Source: Acetobacter orleanensis (GTDB taxonomy: Bacteria > Pseudomonadota > Alphaproteobacteria > Acetobacterales > Acetobacteraceae). Taken from it: DNA of 64,000 nucleotides. Position numbers and translations under genes: made by a program. This document shows positions 53,520 through 62,366 of the stretch, piece after piece. The notes beneath the pieces are model-generated. The model was not told the DNA's origin. It did no database searches and was given only the letters and a program-made list of their open reading frames with translations. The stretch covers positions 1 through 64,000 of the forward strand of contig NZ_LHZV01000057.1 in assembly GCF_001581005.1 (NCBI RefSeq). Direction: 5' to 3'. Within the stretch, counting starts at the first letter, position 1; each line of letters opens with the position of its first letter.

Positions 53520-54002
53520 TTGAAGTCACAGTCGACAGAATCGCGGATTGCGCAGCTGTGCGTTGAACATGGCCTGAAAATGACGGGACAGCGCCGTGTT
53601 ATTGCACGTGTTCTGTCGGACGCGGATGACCATCCGGATGTGGAAGAACTCTACCGCCGCGCCACCGCGCTGGATTCCCGCATCTCCGTTGCCACTGTGT
53701 ACCGCACCGTGCGCCTGCTGGAAGAAAAAGGGATTCTGGAGCGCCGAGATTTCGGCGGAGGCCGCGCACGCTATGAAGCCACAGAAAACGGCCGCCACCA
53801 TTATCATCTGATTGATGTTGATAATGGGAAGGTGATTGAGTTTGAAGACCCGGAACATGAAGAGCTGATGCGGCGCGTGGCGGAACGGCTGGGGTTTGAC
53901 TTTGTTTCCATGCGGCTGGAACTGTTTGGCAAAAAACGCCCGCAGCCCGAGCAGGCTGGCAAAACCGCGCAGCCGCCCAAACGTAAAGGAGCTGCCTCAT
54001 GA
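53520..54002 (+). CDS. fur: Ferric uptake regulator family protein (alphaproteobacterial Fur/Mur type)
   Basis: The N-terminal winged helix contains GLKMTGQRRVIARVLSDADD, VEELYRRATALDSRISVAT and VYRTVRLLEEKGILERRDF. The metal-binding region is RHHYHLIDVDNGKVIEFEDP. Unlike E. coli Fur, the two CxxC zinc motifs are absent, as in alphaproteobacterial Fur/Mur proteins, some of which sense manganese. No in-frame ATG precedes the HTH, so the start is TTG at 53520 with AGGA upstream. The stop overlaps the next start (ATGA). Confidence 0.92.
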   Translation: MKSQSTESRIAQLCVEHGLKMTGQRRVIARVLSDADDHPDVEELYRRATALDSRISVATVYRTVRLLEEKGILERRDFGGGRARYEATENGRHHYHLIDVDNGKVIEFEDPEHEELMRRVAERLGFDFVSMRLELFGKKRPQPEQAGKTAQPPKRKGAAS

Positions 54003-54859
54003 GCGCCGCCCAGCGCCCCTCTGACCTCCCTTCTGGCTCCCTCTCCACGTTGGAACTGGACCGCACGAGTTTTCCTGAACTCCGCGGCGGCAATCTGAGC
54101 GTCCGTATTGCTTCGACCGATGCTGAGCGCGATGCCGCACAGGCTCTGCGCTACCGCGTATTTTATGAAGAAATGGGGGCGCACCCGGACGCGGAAACCC
54201 TGCGCCTGAAGCGCGATATTGACGAATTTGACGCCGTAGCAGACCATCTGCTGGTGATTGACCACGCCATTGCGTCCGACGCGCGCGGTGTAGTGGGCAC
54301 CTATCGGCTCGTGCAGGGGGATGCAGCGGCCAAGATCGGTCATTTCTATTCCGCAAGCGAATACGATATTTCACCCCTGACGGACTTTCCCGGACGCCTG
54401 CTGGAAGTCGGTCGCTCCTGCGTGGATAAGAACTATCGTGGCCGGGCGGCCATGCAGCTTCTGTGGCGCGGCATTGCCTCCTACATCTTCCTGCACCGTA
54501 TTGATGTGCTGTTTGGCTGTGCCAGTCTGCAAGGCACTAATCCGGACGCCATGGGGGACCAACTCACCTATCTGTACCACAACCACCTCGCGCCTCCAGC
54601 TTTGCGCGTAAAAGCCCTTCCCGAGCGGCGCGTGGACATGCTGCGCGTGGACCCGCATTCCATTGATGTGCGCAAAACGCTGGCCAAACTGCCACCGCTT
54701 ATTAAAGGCTATCTGCGGCTAGGCGGTTATGTGGGCGATGGTGCTGTGATTGATGCCCAGTTCAACACAACAGACGTCGCTGTGCTGGTGAAAAGTGAAC
54801 TACTGGCTGACAAATATTATCGCCACTATGAACGCCGCCTGCGCGATGCGCTCGACTAA
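53999..54859 (+). CDS. OlsB-like GNAT-fold N-acyltransferase
   Basis: The 286-residue acyltransferase matches the OlsB/hemolysin-like acyltransferase family: ALRYRVFYEEMGAHPD near residue 50, EFDAVADHLLVID, then LLEVGRSCVDKNYRGRAAMQ and LFGCASLQGTNPDAM. OlsB makes lyso-ornithine lipid from ornithine and an acyl-ACP, and acetic acid bacteria are known for ornithine lipids. OlsA is not adjacent. It is translationally coupled to fur, so its expression may follow fur expression. Substrate assignment is from family only. Confidence 0.87.
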   Translation: MSAAQRPSDLPSGSLSTLELDRTSFPELRGGNLSVRIASTDAERDAAQALRYRVFYEEMGAHPDAETLRLKRDIDEFDAVADHLLVIDHAIASDARGVVGTYRLVQGDAAAKIGHFYSASEYDISPLTDFPGRLLEVGRSCVDKNYRGRAAMQLLWRGIASYIFLHRIDVLFGCASLQGTNPDAMGDQLTYLYHNHLAPPALRVKALPERRVDMLRVDPHSIDVRKTLAKLPPLIKGYLRLGGYVGDGAVIDAQFNTTDVAVLVKSELLADKYYRHYERRLRDALD

Positions 54860-54880
54860 GCTGTTTTTTCCACGCGTAGC

Positions 54881-56566
54881 TTGCCCCTCGTGCTGAGCCG
54901 TCTGGCGTTCTGGCGGACCTCTCTGCCAAAAATACCGGCAAGCGATCCAGACCCGCAGCAAAGCCCAAAAAGCAGAGCGCGTCAGGCGGGCCTCATGCTG
55001 GGGATGGGCGCGCTTTCGGCGCTGGCTCTTCCGCCGGTCCATTGCCTGCCTATCCTCCTCCTTACCTTTCCTATTTTGGGCTGCGCGCTCAATACGGCAC
55101 CAAACTGGAAAAAAGCAGCTTGGGCCGGAGCGCTATTCGGGTTCGGATTTTACGCTGCCAATCTCTACTGGTTGGTCAATGCGGTGATGATCCGCGCGGA
55201 AGAGTTCTGGTGGTTTGTGCCCTTTCCCTCTTTGGGCTGCGCGCTCATTCTGGCCCCCATGGTTGCGGCCCCCGCAGCCTTGAGCCGTCTGGCTCCTGCC
55301 GGGCCGCGACGACTTCTGGCGTTTGCCGGGAGTTGGACGCTCTTCGATATGGGGCGTGTGTTTCTGTTCAGCGGATTTACGTGGAACCCCCTTGGTAGCG
55401 CTCTGGCGATTCCCGGCACAGTTGGAGACGTGCTCATTCAGCCCGCCGCATGGATTGGCGTGGATGGGCTGACCCTTTTTGTTGTGCTGGGCGCTCTGTT
55501 TGGTGGCGCGGCACTACAGGATGCCATCCGCGCCAGAACTGATCACCCATGCCGGTTTTTCCCTCACCGGGTTGACCGCCTGCGCATTGCAGCGTGTTTC
55601 GTCGCAGTTATCGGTATCAGCTTGGCAGCGAGTATGATCCGGCTGCACAGCGTGCATCCTGTCGGCGAGCCCGGCCCCATTGCCGTGCTGGTGCAAGGCA
55701 ATGTGCCGGAGACGGAAAAAGTCGGGCACCTGAACCCGCGTGATATTTTTACCCGTTACCTGCACCTGACAGCAGACGGTGTTCTTCAGGCCCACAAGCT
55801 GCAACCACGCTCCGATTTTCCGGACGCCGTGACGCGGCCTATCGTCTTTTTATGGCCGGAAACATCTTTCCCCGGTTCCACACTGTTGCAGGACAGCCCG
55901 CGCGCGCGCCGCATGATTATGAACTGGGCACCGGGTGCAGATGCCGGATTTATTGGGGCTCTGCGCGTTGATGAGGATGGGCGCTACCGGAATTCCGTTC
56001 TGGCACTCGCCCCTGATGGCGATATTACCGCTATTTACGACAAAGCCCGGCTGGTTCCGTTTGGTGAATATCAACCGCCCTTCATTCCGTTGCAAATTGT
56101 CCCTCAAGGCGGCATGGCAGCAGGACCCGGTGCACAGACATGGCATGTGCCGGGCCTCCCACCCGTGGGGCCACTGGTCTGTTATGAGGTTATTTTCTCC
56201 GGTCTGACAGTCAATGGGCATGACCGCCCACGCTGGCTGGCCAACGTGACAAACGATGGCTGGTTTGGGAACAGCGCAGGGCCACGTCAGCACCTTTCCT
56301 CGGTCAGGCTGCGTGCTGTGGAAGAAGGGCTTCCTATCGCGCGCGCCGCCAATACCGGCATTTCCATTGCATATGATGGGTTCGGGCATGAACTCGCCCG
56401 CCTTGGGTGGGGAAAGACCGGCACCCTTGTTGTGTCACTACCCGCAGCCTTGCCCGCGCCCCTGTTTGCACAATATGGCCGCACCCTACCAGCTCTTCTG
56501 AGTCTTGCTGTTTTTCTGGCTGCCTTTATCCGTCCGCGCCGCAAATCTGAAAAAACAGGCCGATAA
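54881..56566 (+). CDS. lnt: Apolipoprotein N-acyltransferase
   Basis: Lnt adds the third acyl chain to lipoproteins at the periplasmic side of the inner membrane. The N-terminal half has several membrane helices (MLGMGALSALALPPVHCLPI; WAGALFGFGFYAANLYWLVN). The C-terminal nitrilase-like domain has the triad Glu (FLWPETSFPG), Lys (YDKARLVPFGEYQP) and Cys (PLVCYEVIFSG). The reading frame starts at TTG 54881; GTG at 54890 is an alternative, and no ATG precedes the first helix. It lies 21 bases after the acyltransferase gene, likely one operon. Confidence 0.95.
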   Translation: MPLVLSRLAFWRTSLPKIPASDPDPQQSPKSRARQAGLMLGMGALSALALPPVHCLPILLLTFPILGCALNTAPNWKKAAWAGALFGFGFYAANLYWLVNAVMIRAEEFWWFVPFPSLGCALILAPMVAAPAALSRLAPAGPRRLLAFAGSWTLFDMGRVFLFSGFTWNPLGSALAIPGTVGDVLIQPAAWIGVDGLTLFVVLGALFGGAALQDAIRARTDHPCRFFPHRVDRLRIAACFVAVIGISLAASMIRLHSVHPVGEPGPIAVLVQGNVPETEKVGHLNPRDIFTRYLHLTADGVLQAHKLQPRSDFPDAVTRPIVFLWPETSFPGSTLLQDSPRARRMIMNWAPGADAGFIGALRVDEDGRYRNSVLALAPDGDITAIYDKARLVPFGEYQPPFIPLQIVPQGGMAAGPGAQTWHVPGLPPVGPLVCYEVIFSGLTVNGHDRPRWLANVTNDGWFGNSAGPRQHLSSVRLRAVEEGLPIARAANTGISIAYDGFGHELARLGWGKTGTLVVSLPAALPAPLFAQYGRTLPALLSLAVFLAAFIRPRRKSEKTGR

Positions 56567-56787
56567 AGCAAATTACTCTTTTCCGTTTAAAGACGTTTAT
56601 TGGCCGAAATGACACCATGAGATGTTTTAATTTCAAATTAATCTTTTATAGTATTATGTAATAATATCCCCACAAAAGTAATGTTATATTTATTTTAATG
56701 TTTTTTATAATCTTCATTTTTAAACATCATGATTCTTCACAATTTTTAAAAATAAAGCCTCATCCTGCTTTGGGAAACTTAACGAAT

Positions 56788-56799
56788 GGTTTATAAACC
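56788..56799. promoter_or_regulatory. 12-bp perfect palindrome upstream of the SinR-like regulator
   Basis: GGTTTATAAACC lies at the end of a 240-base AT-rich stretch, 8 bases before the first possible start codon. It is a plausible autoregulatory operator for the XRE protein. Confidence 0.5.
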
Positions 56800-56807
56800 T
56801 TGGTGCT

Positions 56808-57371
56808 TTGGTGTATAAAATAGCCCCTCCTCTGACGAGAAACGTCGTGATAGAAACAGCCTCCCTCTTACCTACTAACAAATCTTCCAACCCTCGGGCC
56901 GGTTCTGTTGATATGCACGTTGGGCGTCGTATTCGGCTCAGGCGTACGCTCTTAGGGCTCTCGCAGGAAAAACTGGGGGAAGCCCTCGGTATTACATTTC
57001 AACAGGTGCAGAAATATGAACGGGGAGCCAATCGAGTAGGAGCTTCCCGCCTTTATGATCTGGCATCCGCTCTGGATGTGCCAATCAGCTTTTTCTTTGA
57101 TGATATGCCAACTTTTGGGAAAGCACCGGACCATAAAACTCAGTCGGCTCCCTCTGGTGGCTTTGCACAAAACCGCAAGCCATTTGAAACGCCTTTTCAG
57201 ACCGGGACAGCCTCTGTGTTTTCAGATCAGGAAGCGTCCCTGTTCTCCCGCAAGGAAACAATTGAGCTGATCCGGGCTTATTATCGTATTCCTGATCCGG
57301 TAGTACGGAAACGCGTTCTGGAGTTGGTGCGCTCCATGGCACCCGCCCCGGACGAAGATACATCGCCCTAA
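56808..57371 (+). CDS. XRE-family (SinR-like) transcriptional regulator
   Basis: The helix-turn-helix core is VGRRIRLRRTLLGLSQEKLG followed by ITFQQVQKYERGANRVGASR, the usual alphaproteobacterial SinR-like wording. The C-terminal part (LIRAYYRIPDPVVRKRVLEL) is a short helical segment often found in this family. The start is uncertain: TTG 56808, GTG 56811, GTG 56847 and ATG 56913 are all possible; the family usually begins some 30 residues before the HTH, favouring the earlier ones. It follows a long AT-rich promoter region with a palindrome. Function of the regulon unknown. Confidence 0.9.
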   Translation: MVYKIAPPLTRNVVIETASLLPTNKSSNPRAGSVDMHVGRRIRLRRTLLGLSQEKLGEALGITFQQVQKYERGANRVGASRLYDLASALDVPISFFFDDMPTFGKAPDHKTQSAPSGGFAQNRKPFETPFQTGTASVFSDQEASLFSRKETIELIRAYYRIPDPVVRKRVLELVRSMAPAPDEDTSP

Positions 57372-57375
57372 AAAC

Positions 57376-57400
57376 AAAAAGGGACGACCACAGTCGTCCC
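57376..57400 (-). terminator. Terminator of the DUF2076 gene
   Basis: On the minus strand GGGACGAC-tgtg-GTCGTCCC (57381-57400) followed by TTTTT (57376-57380). It begins 14 bases after the DUF2076 stop. Confidence 0.88.
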
Positions 57401-57414
57401 CCTGTTAATGGAGA

Positions 57415-58179
57415 TCAGAATTCCTGATCGCCACCCCAGTCACCACCGGCGTCTCCGCCCCAATCACTGCTTCCGGCGTCAAAGCCCGGATCAGCCGAAG
57501 TCCCGGCCCCGGCAAATGGGTCAGCCCCCGCACCGTCTCCATAATTGTTATTGATAATGGTTTCACCCGGCTGGCCAGCGCCCCATCCGGCATCTGCTCC
57601 ACCGCCGTGATGACCGCTGAACAGATCCGTCAGAGCATTGGCTGCCAGCATCCCACCAGCAACACCCGTTGCGGTTGAAAGAGCGGTGCCAAGAAAACCC
57701 GTGCCACTCCGGAACATGCCGGGCTGCGCCCCATAAGGCAGCGGCTGTGGCTGATACTGCGGGGCTGCCGCCGGACGACCATCCCAGCCCGGAGGAGCGG
57801 CCTGCTGCGACTGAGGCTGTGCGCCACGCTGACCGCCCCCAAACAGACCACCCAGAAACCCACCGCCACCAGCGGGAGCCTGCTGTGCCTGTGACTGCGC
57901 CTGTTGCACCGCCTGCTGGGCTTGCTGAAGCTGGAACTGAAGTTGCTGGATGCGGTTCTGTGCTTCTACCAGCGCCATTTCCTGCACGACCGCCATCTGC
58001 GTAATGCGGTAGCGGGCTTCCGGGTATTGTTGGAATTCCTGCGCCAGAAATCTGTCTGCTTCCGGGTCTACCGGCGGCAGACTAGGCTGTGTGCTGGGCA
58101 CACTCCCAAAGCCGGACTGGGACGCACCGCCCACTCTGGCTACAAATTTCGCAATGAGGTCACGTTCCTCGTTGGTCAT
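57415..58179 (-). CDS. DUF2076 domain protein
   Basis: The N-terminus MTNEERDLIAKFVARVGGAS and PVDPEADRFLAQEFQQYPEA is the DUF2076 signature, followed by a glutamine-rich coiled-coil (QQLQFQLQQAQQAVQQAQSQ), a glycine- and proline-rich middle and an acidic, tryptophan-containing tail (SDWGGDAGGDWGGDQEF). Family members are alphaproteobacterial periplasmic ligand-binding-like proteins of unknown role; no signal peptide is visible here. It is convergent with the SinR-like gene and divergent from glyQ. Confidence 0.9.
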   Translation of the reverse strand: MTNEERDLIAKFVARVGGASQSGFGSVPSTQPSLPPVDPEADRFLAQEFQQYPEARYRITQMAVVQEMALVEAQNRIQQLQFQLQQAQQAVQQAQSQAQQAPAGGGGFLGGLFGGGQRGAQPQSQQAAPPGWDGRPAAAPQYQPQPLPYGAQPGMFRSGTGFLGTALSTATGVAGGMLAANALTDLFSGHHGGGADAGWGAGQPGETIINNNYGDGAGADPFAGAGTSADPGFDAGSSDWGGDAGGDWGGDQEF

Positions 58180-58420
58180 CTCTCTTTATCCCTGCCTGTG
58201 GCATATGCTGCCAGCGTGATGCACTATACACACCGTTACCGCCCTACTCTGTCCAAGATGTGGCGAGGCGGCAAGAGCGTTGCAAGAGGCGAACGGCTGG
58301 GAGTTTCATGCCTTCTCTTCCTGAATGCCTCGTGCCCCTGTATGGTAGATGCGCCGTGCGCTGTACGCGCACATTCTAACTGCCACATTGACTGTCATAC
58401 TGCGGAGTTTCACCCTGACC

Positions 58421-59305
58421 ATGGACCCGGCGTCTCCCCGCCCTACCGAGCGGCCTCTCTCCTTTCAGGACCTGATCCTGACCCTGCACCAGTTCTGGTC
58501 AAAACAGGGGTGCGCCATTCTCCAGCCCTATGATCAGGAAATTGGTGCGGGCACGCTCTCCCCCCACACCACGCTGCGCGCGCTGGGCAGCACGCCATGG
58601 AAGGCCGCCTATGTGCAGCCCTGCCGCCGCCCGTCTGATGGCCGTTATGGTGAAAACCCAAACCGGCTCCAGCATTATTACCAGTATCAGGTTTTGCTGA
58701 AGCCCACCCCGGAAGAAAGCCAGAAACTGCTGCTGGACAGCTACCGCGCCATCGGGATTGACCCGAACCGGCATGATATCCGCTTTGTGGAAGATGACTG
58801 GGAAAACCCGACCATCGGCGCGTGGGGTCTGGGCTGGGAAGTCTGGTGTGACGGCATGGAAGTCACCCAGTTCACCTATTTCCAGCAGGTTGGCGGCATT
58901 CCCGTGGTTCTGCCCTCCACGGAGCTGACCTACGGACTGGAACGTCTGGCTATGTATGTGCAGGGCGTCGAGAACGTTTATGACCTCGATTACAACGGTA
59001 CCGGCCTGACCTACGGGGATGTCTTCCTGCGCGCTGAACAGGATTATTCCCGGCACAATTTTGAACTGGCGGATACGGACCTGCTGTTCCGCCATTTTGC
59101 CGATGCGGAAAAAGAAAGTGTGGCACTGGCGGAAGCCGGTGTGGCCCAGCCTGCCTATGACCAGTGCCTAAAGGCCAGCCATCTGTTCAATCTGCTGGAT
59201 GCGCGCGGCGTGATCAGCGTGAGTGAACGCGCGTCTTATATTGGCCGTGTGCGGACGCTGGCGAAATTATGCTGTGAGACATGGCTGGCTGGCGAGGACA
59301 AATAA
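58421..59305 (+). CDS. glyQ: Glycyl-tRNA synthetase alpha chain
   Basis: This is the catalytic subunit of the tetrameric bacterial GlyRS. Conserved parts are [60 protein letters not shown] and [19 protein letters not shown]. The ATG at 58421 matches the family N-terminus; the upstream in-frame 24 codons lack support. Length 294 is standard. glyS begins four bases after its stop, so the subunits are co-expressed. Confidence 0.97.
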   Translation: MDPASPRPTERPLSFQDLILTLHQFWSKQGCAILQPYDQEIGAGTLSPHTTLRALGSTPWKAAYVQPCRRPSDGRYGENPNRLQHYYQYQVLLKPTPEESQKLLLDSYRAIGIDPNRHDIRFVEDDWENPTIGAWGLGWEVWCDGMEVTQFTYFQQVGGIPVVLPSTELTYGLERLAMYVQGVENVYDLDYNGTGLTYGDVFLRAEQDYSRHNFELADTDLLFRHFADAEKESVALAEAGVAQPAYDQCLKASHLFNLLDARGVISVSERASYIGRVRTLAKLCCETWLAGEDK

Positions 59306-59309
59306 GATC

Positions 59310-61382
59310 ATGCCCGAACTGCTGATAGAACTTTTTTCAGAAGAAATCCCCGCCCGCATGCAGCAGCAGGCCGGTGAGACCCTGCTGCGCCTGCTGTCTG
59401 ACGCACTGGCTCCGCTGAACCCGAAAGATGCTGTGGCCTATACCGGCCCGCGCCGTATTGCGGCCTCCTGCACGCTGGACGCTAGTGTGCCCGGCCGCAC
59501 CGTGTCTGAACGCGGCCCGCGTGAAGGCGCGCCGGAAAAGGCTCTGGAAGGCTTTACCCGCAAACATGGCGTGACACAGGATGCCCTGACCTTGCAAAAC
59601 GGCTTCTGGGTGCTGGAGCGGGACGAACCCGCCCTCAGCGCCAAAGCCCATCTTGCCACCATCATGCCGGACCTGCTGCGCCGCTTCCCGTGGCCCAAAT
59701 CCATGCGCTGGGGACAGGGCAGCGCCTTTACGTGGGTGCGCCCGCTGCGCCGTATCCTGTGCCTTCTGGATGGTGAGACGGTGCCGTTCTCTCTGGCTCT
59801 TTCCGGGACGCAGGGTGACGACAATGGCCACCACCTTCAGTCCGGCAACCAGACGGAAGGTCATCGCTTCCTCTCCCCCGGTGCTGTGGCTGTCAGCAGC
59901 GTTGCAGACTGGCAGGACACGCTGAAAACCCGCCATGTGCAAGTGCATGCGGCAGACCGCCGGGAAGCCATTGTGAAGGGTCTGACGGCTCTTGCGACCG
60001 CGGAAGGTCTGGCCCTTGTGCCGGATACGGGGCTGGTGGATGAGGTGGCCGGACTGGTGGAATGGCCGGTGCCGTTCCTCGGCCGGATTGATGAAAAATA
60101 CATGGATCTGCCCGCCGAGGTGATGCAGGTCTCCATGCGCGTCAACCAGCGTTACTTCGCCCTGCGGAACGGTGATGGCTCCGCAGCACCGCGCTTTGCC
60201 TTTGTAGCCAATATTGTCCCGGCGGATGACGGCACGCTGATTGTGACCGGCAATGAGCGCGTGCTCCGCGCCCGCTTTGCCGATGCCCGCCACTTCTGGG
60301 ATCTGGACCGCAAGCAGACCCTAGCCTCCCGCCTCGGTGCGCTGGATGCCATTACCTTCCACGCAAAGCTTGGCAGTCAGGGAGAACGCACACGCCGCAT
60401 GGTGCGGCTGGCCGGACTGATTGCGCCTATGATTGGGGCGTCCAAAGCCGAGTGCGAACGTGCGGCGGAACTGAGCAAAACCGATCTGACGACCGGCATG
60501 GTCGGGGAATTCCCGGAACTGCAGGGCGTGATGGGCGGCTATTACGCGCAGCATGACGGAGAGGCTCCGGCTGTCTGTCAGGCCATTACCGAGCAGTATA
60601 TGCCGCGTAGCCCCGGTGATACGGTGCCGACAGCTCCGGTTTCCATCGTGCTGGGGCTGGCCGACCGCTTTGATATGCTGGCTGCATTTTTTGCCGCAGG
60701 TGAAAAGCCATCTGGTTCAGGTGATCCGTTTGGCTTGCGTCGCGCAGCACTTGGCATTATCCGCCTGATCCGTGAAAACAGCCTGCGTCTGGATCTGGTC
60801 AAGCTGTTCCTGCTGGCTGCGGAAGCCTTGCCAGAGTCCTTGCGGGATGCACCCGATCTGGCTCTCCTGCCGCAGTTTATGGCGGAGCGTCTGCGCGTCC
60901 AGTTACGCTCGGAAGGGGCACGGTATGACTGTCTAGCCGCCATTTCCACCGGCAATACCGACACGGACATCACCCGCCTTCTGGCCCGCGCGCAGGCGCT
61001 GGAAACCATGCTGGAAACGGAGGACGGCAAGAACCTTCTGGCCGCTACCCGCCGCGCCGCCAACATCCTGCGGATTGAAGACCGCAAGGATGGCCCGCAT
61101 GAGGGCGCGCCGGATGCCACCTTGTTTGCCCAGCCCGAAGAACAGGCTCTGGCCGCAACGCTGGACCGCGTTGAACCCGCGGTGGAAAAGGCGTTTGCAG
61201 AAGAACGCTTTACCGACGCCATGCGCGAGGCCGCCAGCCTGCGCGCACCGCTGGACCAGTTCTTTGAAGCAGTGACGGTAAACGCACCCGAGGCTCCCCT
61301 GCGCCTCAACCGTCTGCGGTTGCTGGCTCGTCTGGGACGGATGATGCGTCTGATTGCGGATTTCAGCCAGATTGAAGGGTAA
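59310..61382 (+). CDS. glyS: Glycyl-tRNA synthetase beta chain
   Basis: This is the large tRNA-binding subunit of GlyRS. The start MPELLIELFSEEIPARMQQQ is canonical; then GPRRIAASCTL, PKSMRWGQGSAFTWVRPLRR, MQVSMRVNQRYFALRNGDG and TDLTTGMVGEFPELQGVMGG. The DALR-like C-terminal domain includes FTDAMREAASLRAPLDQFFE. Length 690 is normal. The start at 59310 is preferred over 59223, which lies inside glyQ. A bidirectional terminator follows. Confidence 0.97.
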   Translation: MPELLIELFSEEIPARMQQQAGETLLRLLSDALAPLNPKDAVAYTGPRRIAASCTLDASVPGRTVSERGPREGAPEKALEGFTRKHGVTQDALTLQNGFWVLERDEPALSAKAHLATIMPDLLRRFPWPKSMRWGQGSAFTWVRPLRRILCLLDGETVPFSLALSGTQGDDNGHHLQSGNQTEGHRFLSPGAVAVSSVADWQDTLKTRHVQVHAADRREAIVKGLTALATAEGLALVPDTGLVDEVAGLVEWPVPFLGRIDEKYMDLPAEVMQVSMRVNQRYFALRNGDGSAAPRFAFVANIVPADDGTLIVTGNERVLRARFADARHFWDLDRKQTLASRLGALDAITFHAKLGSQGERTRRMVRLAGLIAPMIGASKAECERAAELSKTDLTTGMVGEFPELQGVMGGYYAQHDGEAPAVCQAITEQYMPRSPGDTVPTAPVSIVLGLADRFDMLAAFFAAGEKPSGSGDPFGLRRAALGIIRLIRENSLRLDLVKLFLLAAEALPESLRDAPDLALLPQFMAERLRVQLRSEGARYDCLAAISTGNTDTDITRLLARAQALETMLETEDGKNLLAATRRAANILRIEDRKDGPHEGAPDATLFAQPEEQALAATLDRVEPAVEKAFAEERFTDAMREAASLRAPLDQFFEAVTVNAPEAPLRLNRLRLLARLGRMMRLIADFSQIEG

Positions 61383-61410
61383 GTCCTTTTTCCTGCTTCT
61401 GCTGTAAGCA

Positions 61411-61449
61411 AAAAAGGGAGAGAGAGCAGTCCGCTTTGTCTCCCTTTTT
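61411..61449. terminator. Bidirectional terminator after glyS
   Basis: AAAAAGGGAGA (61411-61421) pairs with TCTCCCTTTTT (61439-61449); the A and T ends let it work for glyS and for the convergent csaA gene. Confidence 0.88.
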
Positions 61450-61503
61450 ATGAAAATTCTTTTCTTTCTGATGAATTTTTTAGATTTCTAATGCCTATTG
61501 TTC

Positions 61504-61836
61504 TTAGCTTAACCGGGTACCATCAGCCACAGGCTGCTCCAGAGCCGCCAGCACAACGCCCTCTTCCGTTTCAAACCCTGAAAGCAGGAACTGAGAGCGA
61601 AACGGGCCAATCTGTTTTTCTGGAAAATTGATAATCCCGATAATCTGCCGCCCGATCAGGGCGTCTGGCGTATAAAGCTGTGTGACCTGCGCGCTGGTTT
61701 TAAGAACGCCATAGGGTCCAAAATCTGCCCAGATTTTATAAGCAGGCTTCCGCGCTTCCGGGAACGGTTCTACACGCTGAATAGTGCCTGTCACCATCAT
61801 GATTTTTTCAAAATCTGACCAGACAATCCGCTCCAT
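61504..61836 (-). CDS. csaA: CsaA-like tRNA-binding / chaperone protein
   Basis: The 110-residue OB-fold protein begins [20 protein letters not shown], then [20 protein letters not shown] and the closing [18 protein letters not shown], the pattern of CsaA. CsaA proteins form dimers with a chaperone-like activity and bind tRNA in relatives. The ATG at 61836 is chosen because the upstream frame overlaps a terminator hairpin and lacks homology. It is convergent with glyS. Confidence 0.95.
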   Translation of the reverse strand: MERIVWSDFEKIMMVTGTIQRVEPFPEARKPAYKIWADFGPYGVLKTSAQVTQLYTPDALIGRQIIGIINFPEKQIGPFRSQFLLSGFETEEGVVLAALEQPVADGTRLS

Positions 61837-61891
61837 AAACACCGCTCCTGCTCTTTCCTGACGCACGCGCATGCTCACTTCCAGCACGCAC

Positions 61892-61925
61892 AAAAAAAGC
61901 GTGTGACCGGCAAAGGGCCACACGC
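61892..61925 (-). terminator. Terminator of the DUF1328 gene
   Basis: On the minus strand GCGTGTG (61919-61925 arm) pairs with CACACGC (61899-61905 arm), followed by seven T (61892-61898). It lies 75 bases after the DUF1328 stop and before csaA, separating the two units. Confidence 0.87.
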
Positions 61926-62000
61926 TTTCCTATTTTAAACACTCTCGTATAACAAAAGGCTACCCACACATTTTCTCAAAAATAGTGAGCAGACTCTAAA

Positions 62001-62168
62001 CTACACACGCGGGCGGCCAAAGAAGAAGCTCACTACCAGCAGCACGACAAAAACAAACAGCAGGATTTTAGCAATACCTGCAAAGCTTGATGCTGCCCCG
62101 CCAAACCCGAACAGCGAAGCAATCAACGCCAGAATCAGAAAGGTCAGAACCCACCGTAAAATAGCCAT
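62001..62168 (-). CDS. DUF1328 (YtjA-like) small membrane protein (55 aa)
   Basis: The peptide starts [20 protein letters not shown], continues with the small-residue turn [18 protein letters not shown], and ends [10 protein letters not shown], the exact layout of DUF1328 proteins: two membrane helices joined by a glycine/alanine loop. GGAGAG precedes the ATG. Family members are often induced by stress but have no defined function. A terminator follows. It stands between csaA and an exported protein gene on the same strand. Confidence 0.92.
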   Translation of the reverse strand: MAILRWVLTFLILALIASLFGFGGAASSFAGIAKILLFVFVVLLVVSFFFGRPRV

Positions 62169-62366
62169 CTCATCTCTCCATCAAGACCATAGCAGTTTCT
62201 CCGGAAAAACATCCGGCTTTGTGCTTCTCCGGTCTAACGCAGAGAAATCAGAAAAGTTCTCTCGGTTTGGAAACGAGATGCGTCATGCTGTCTGTCAGAA
62301 AGATCAGCACACCTCGCGAGCCTCCGGCCCGAGTGGTATAACAGACCGCGCCGGACAGACTGCTCG

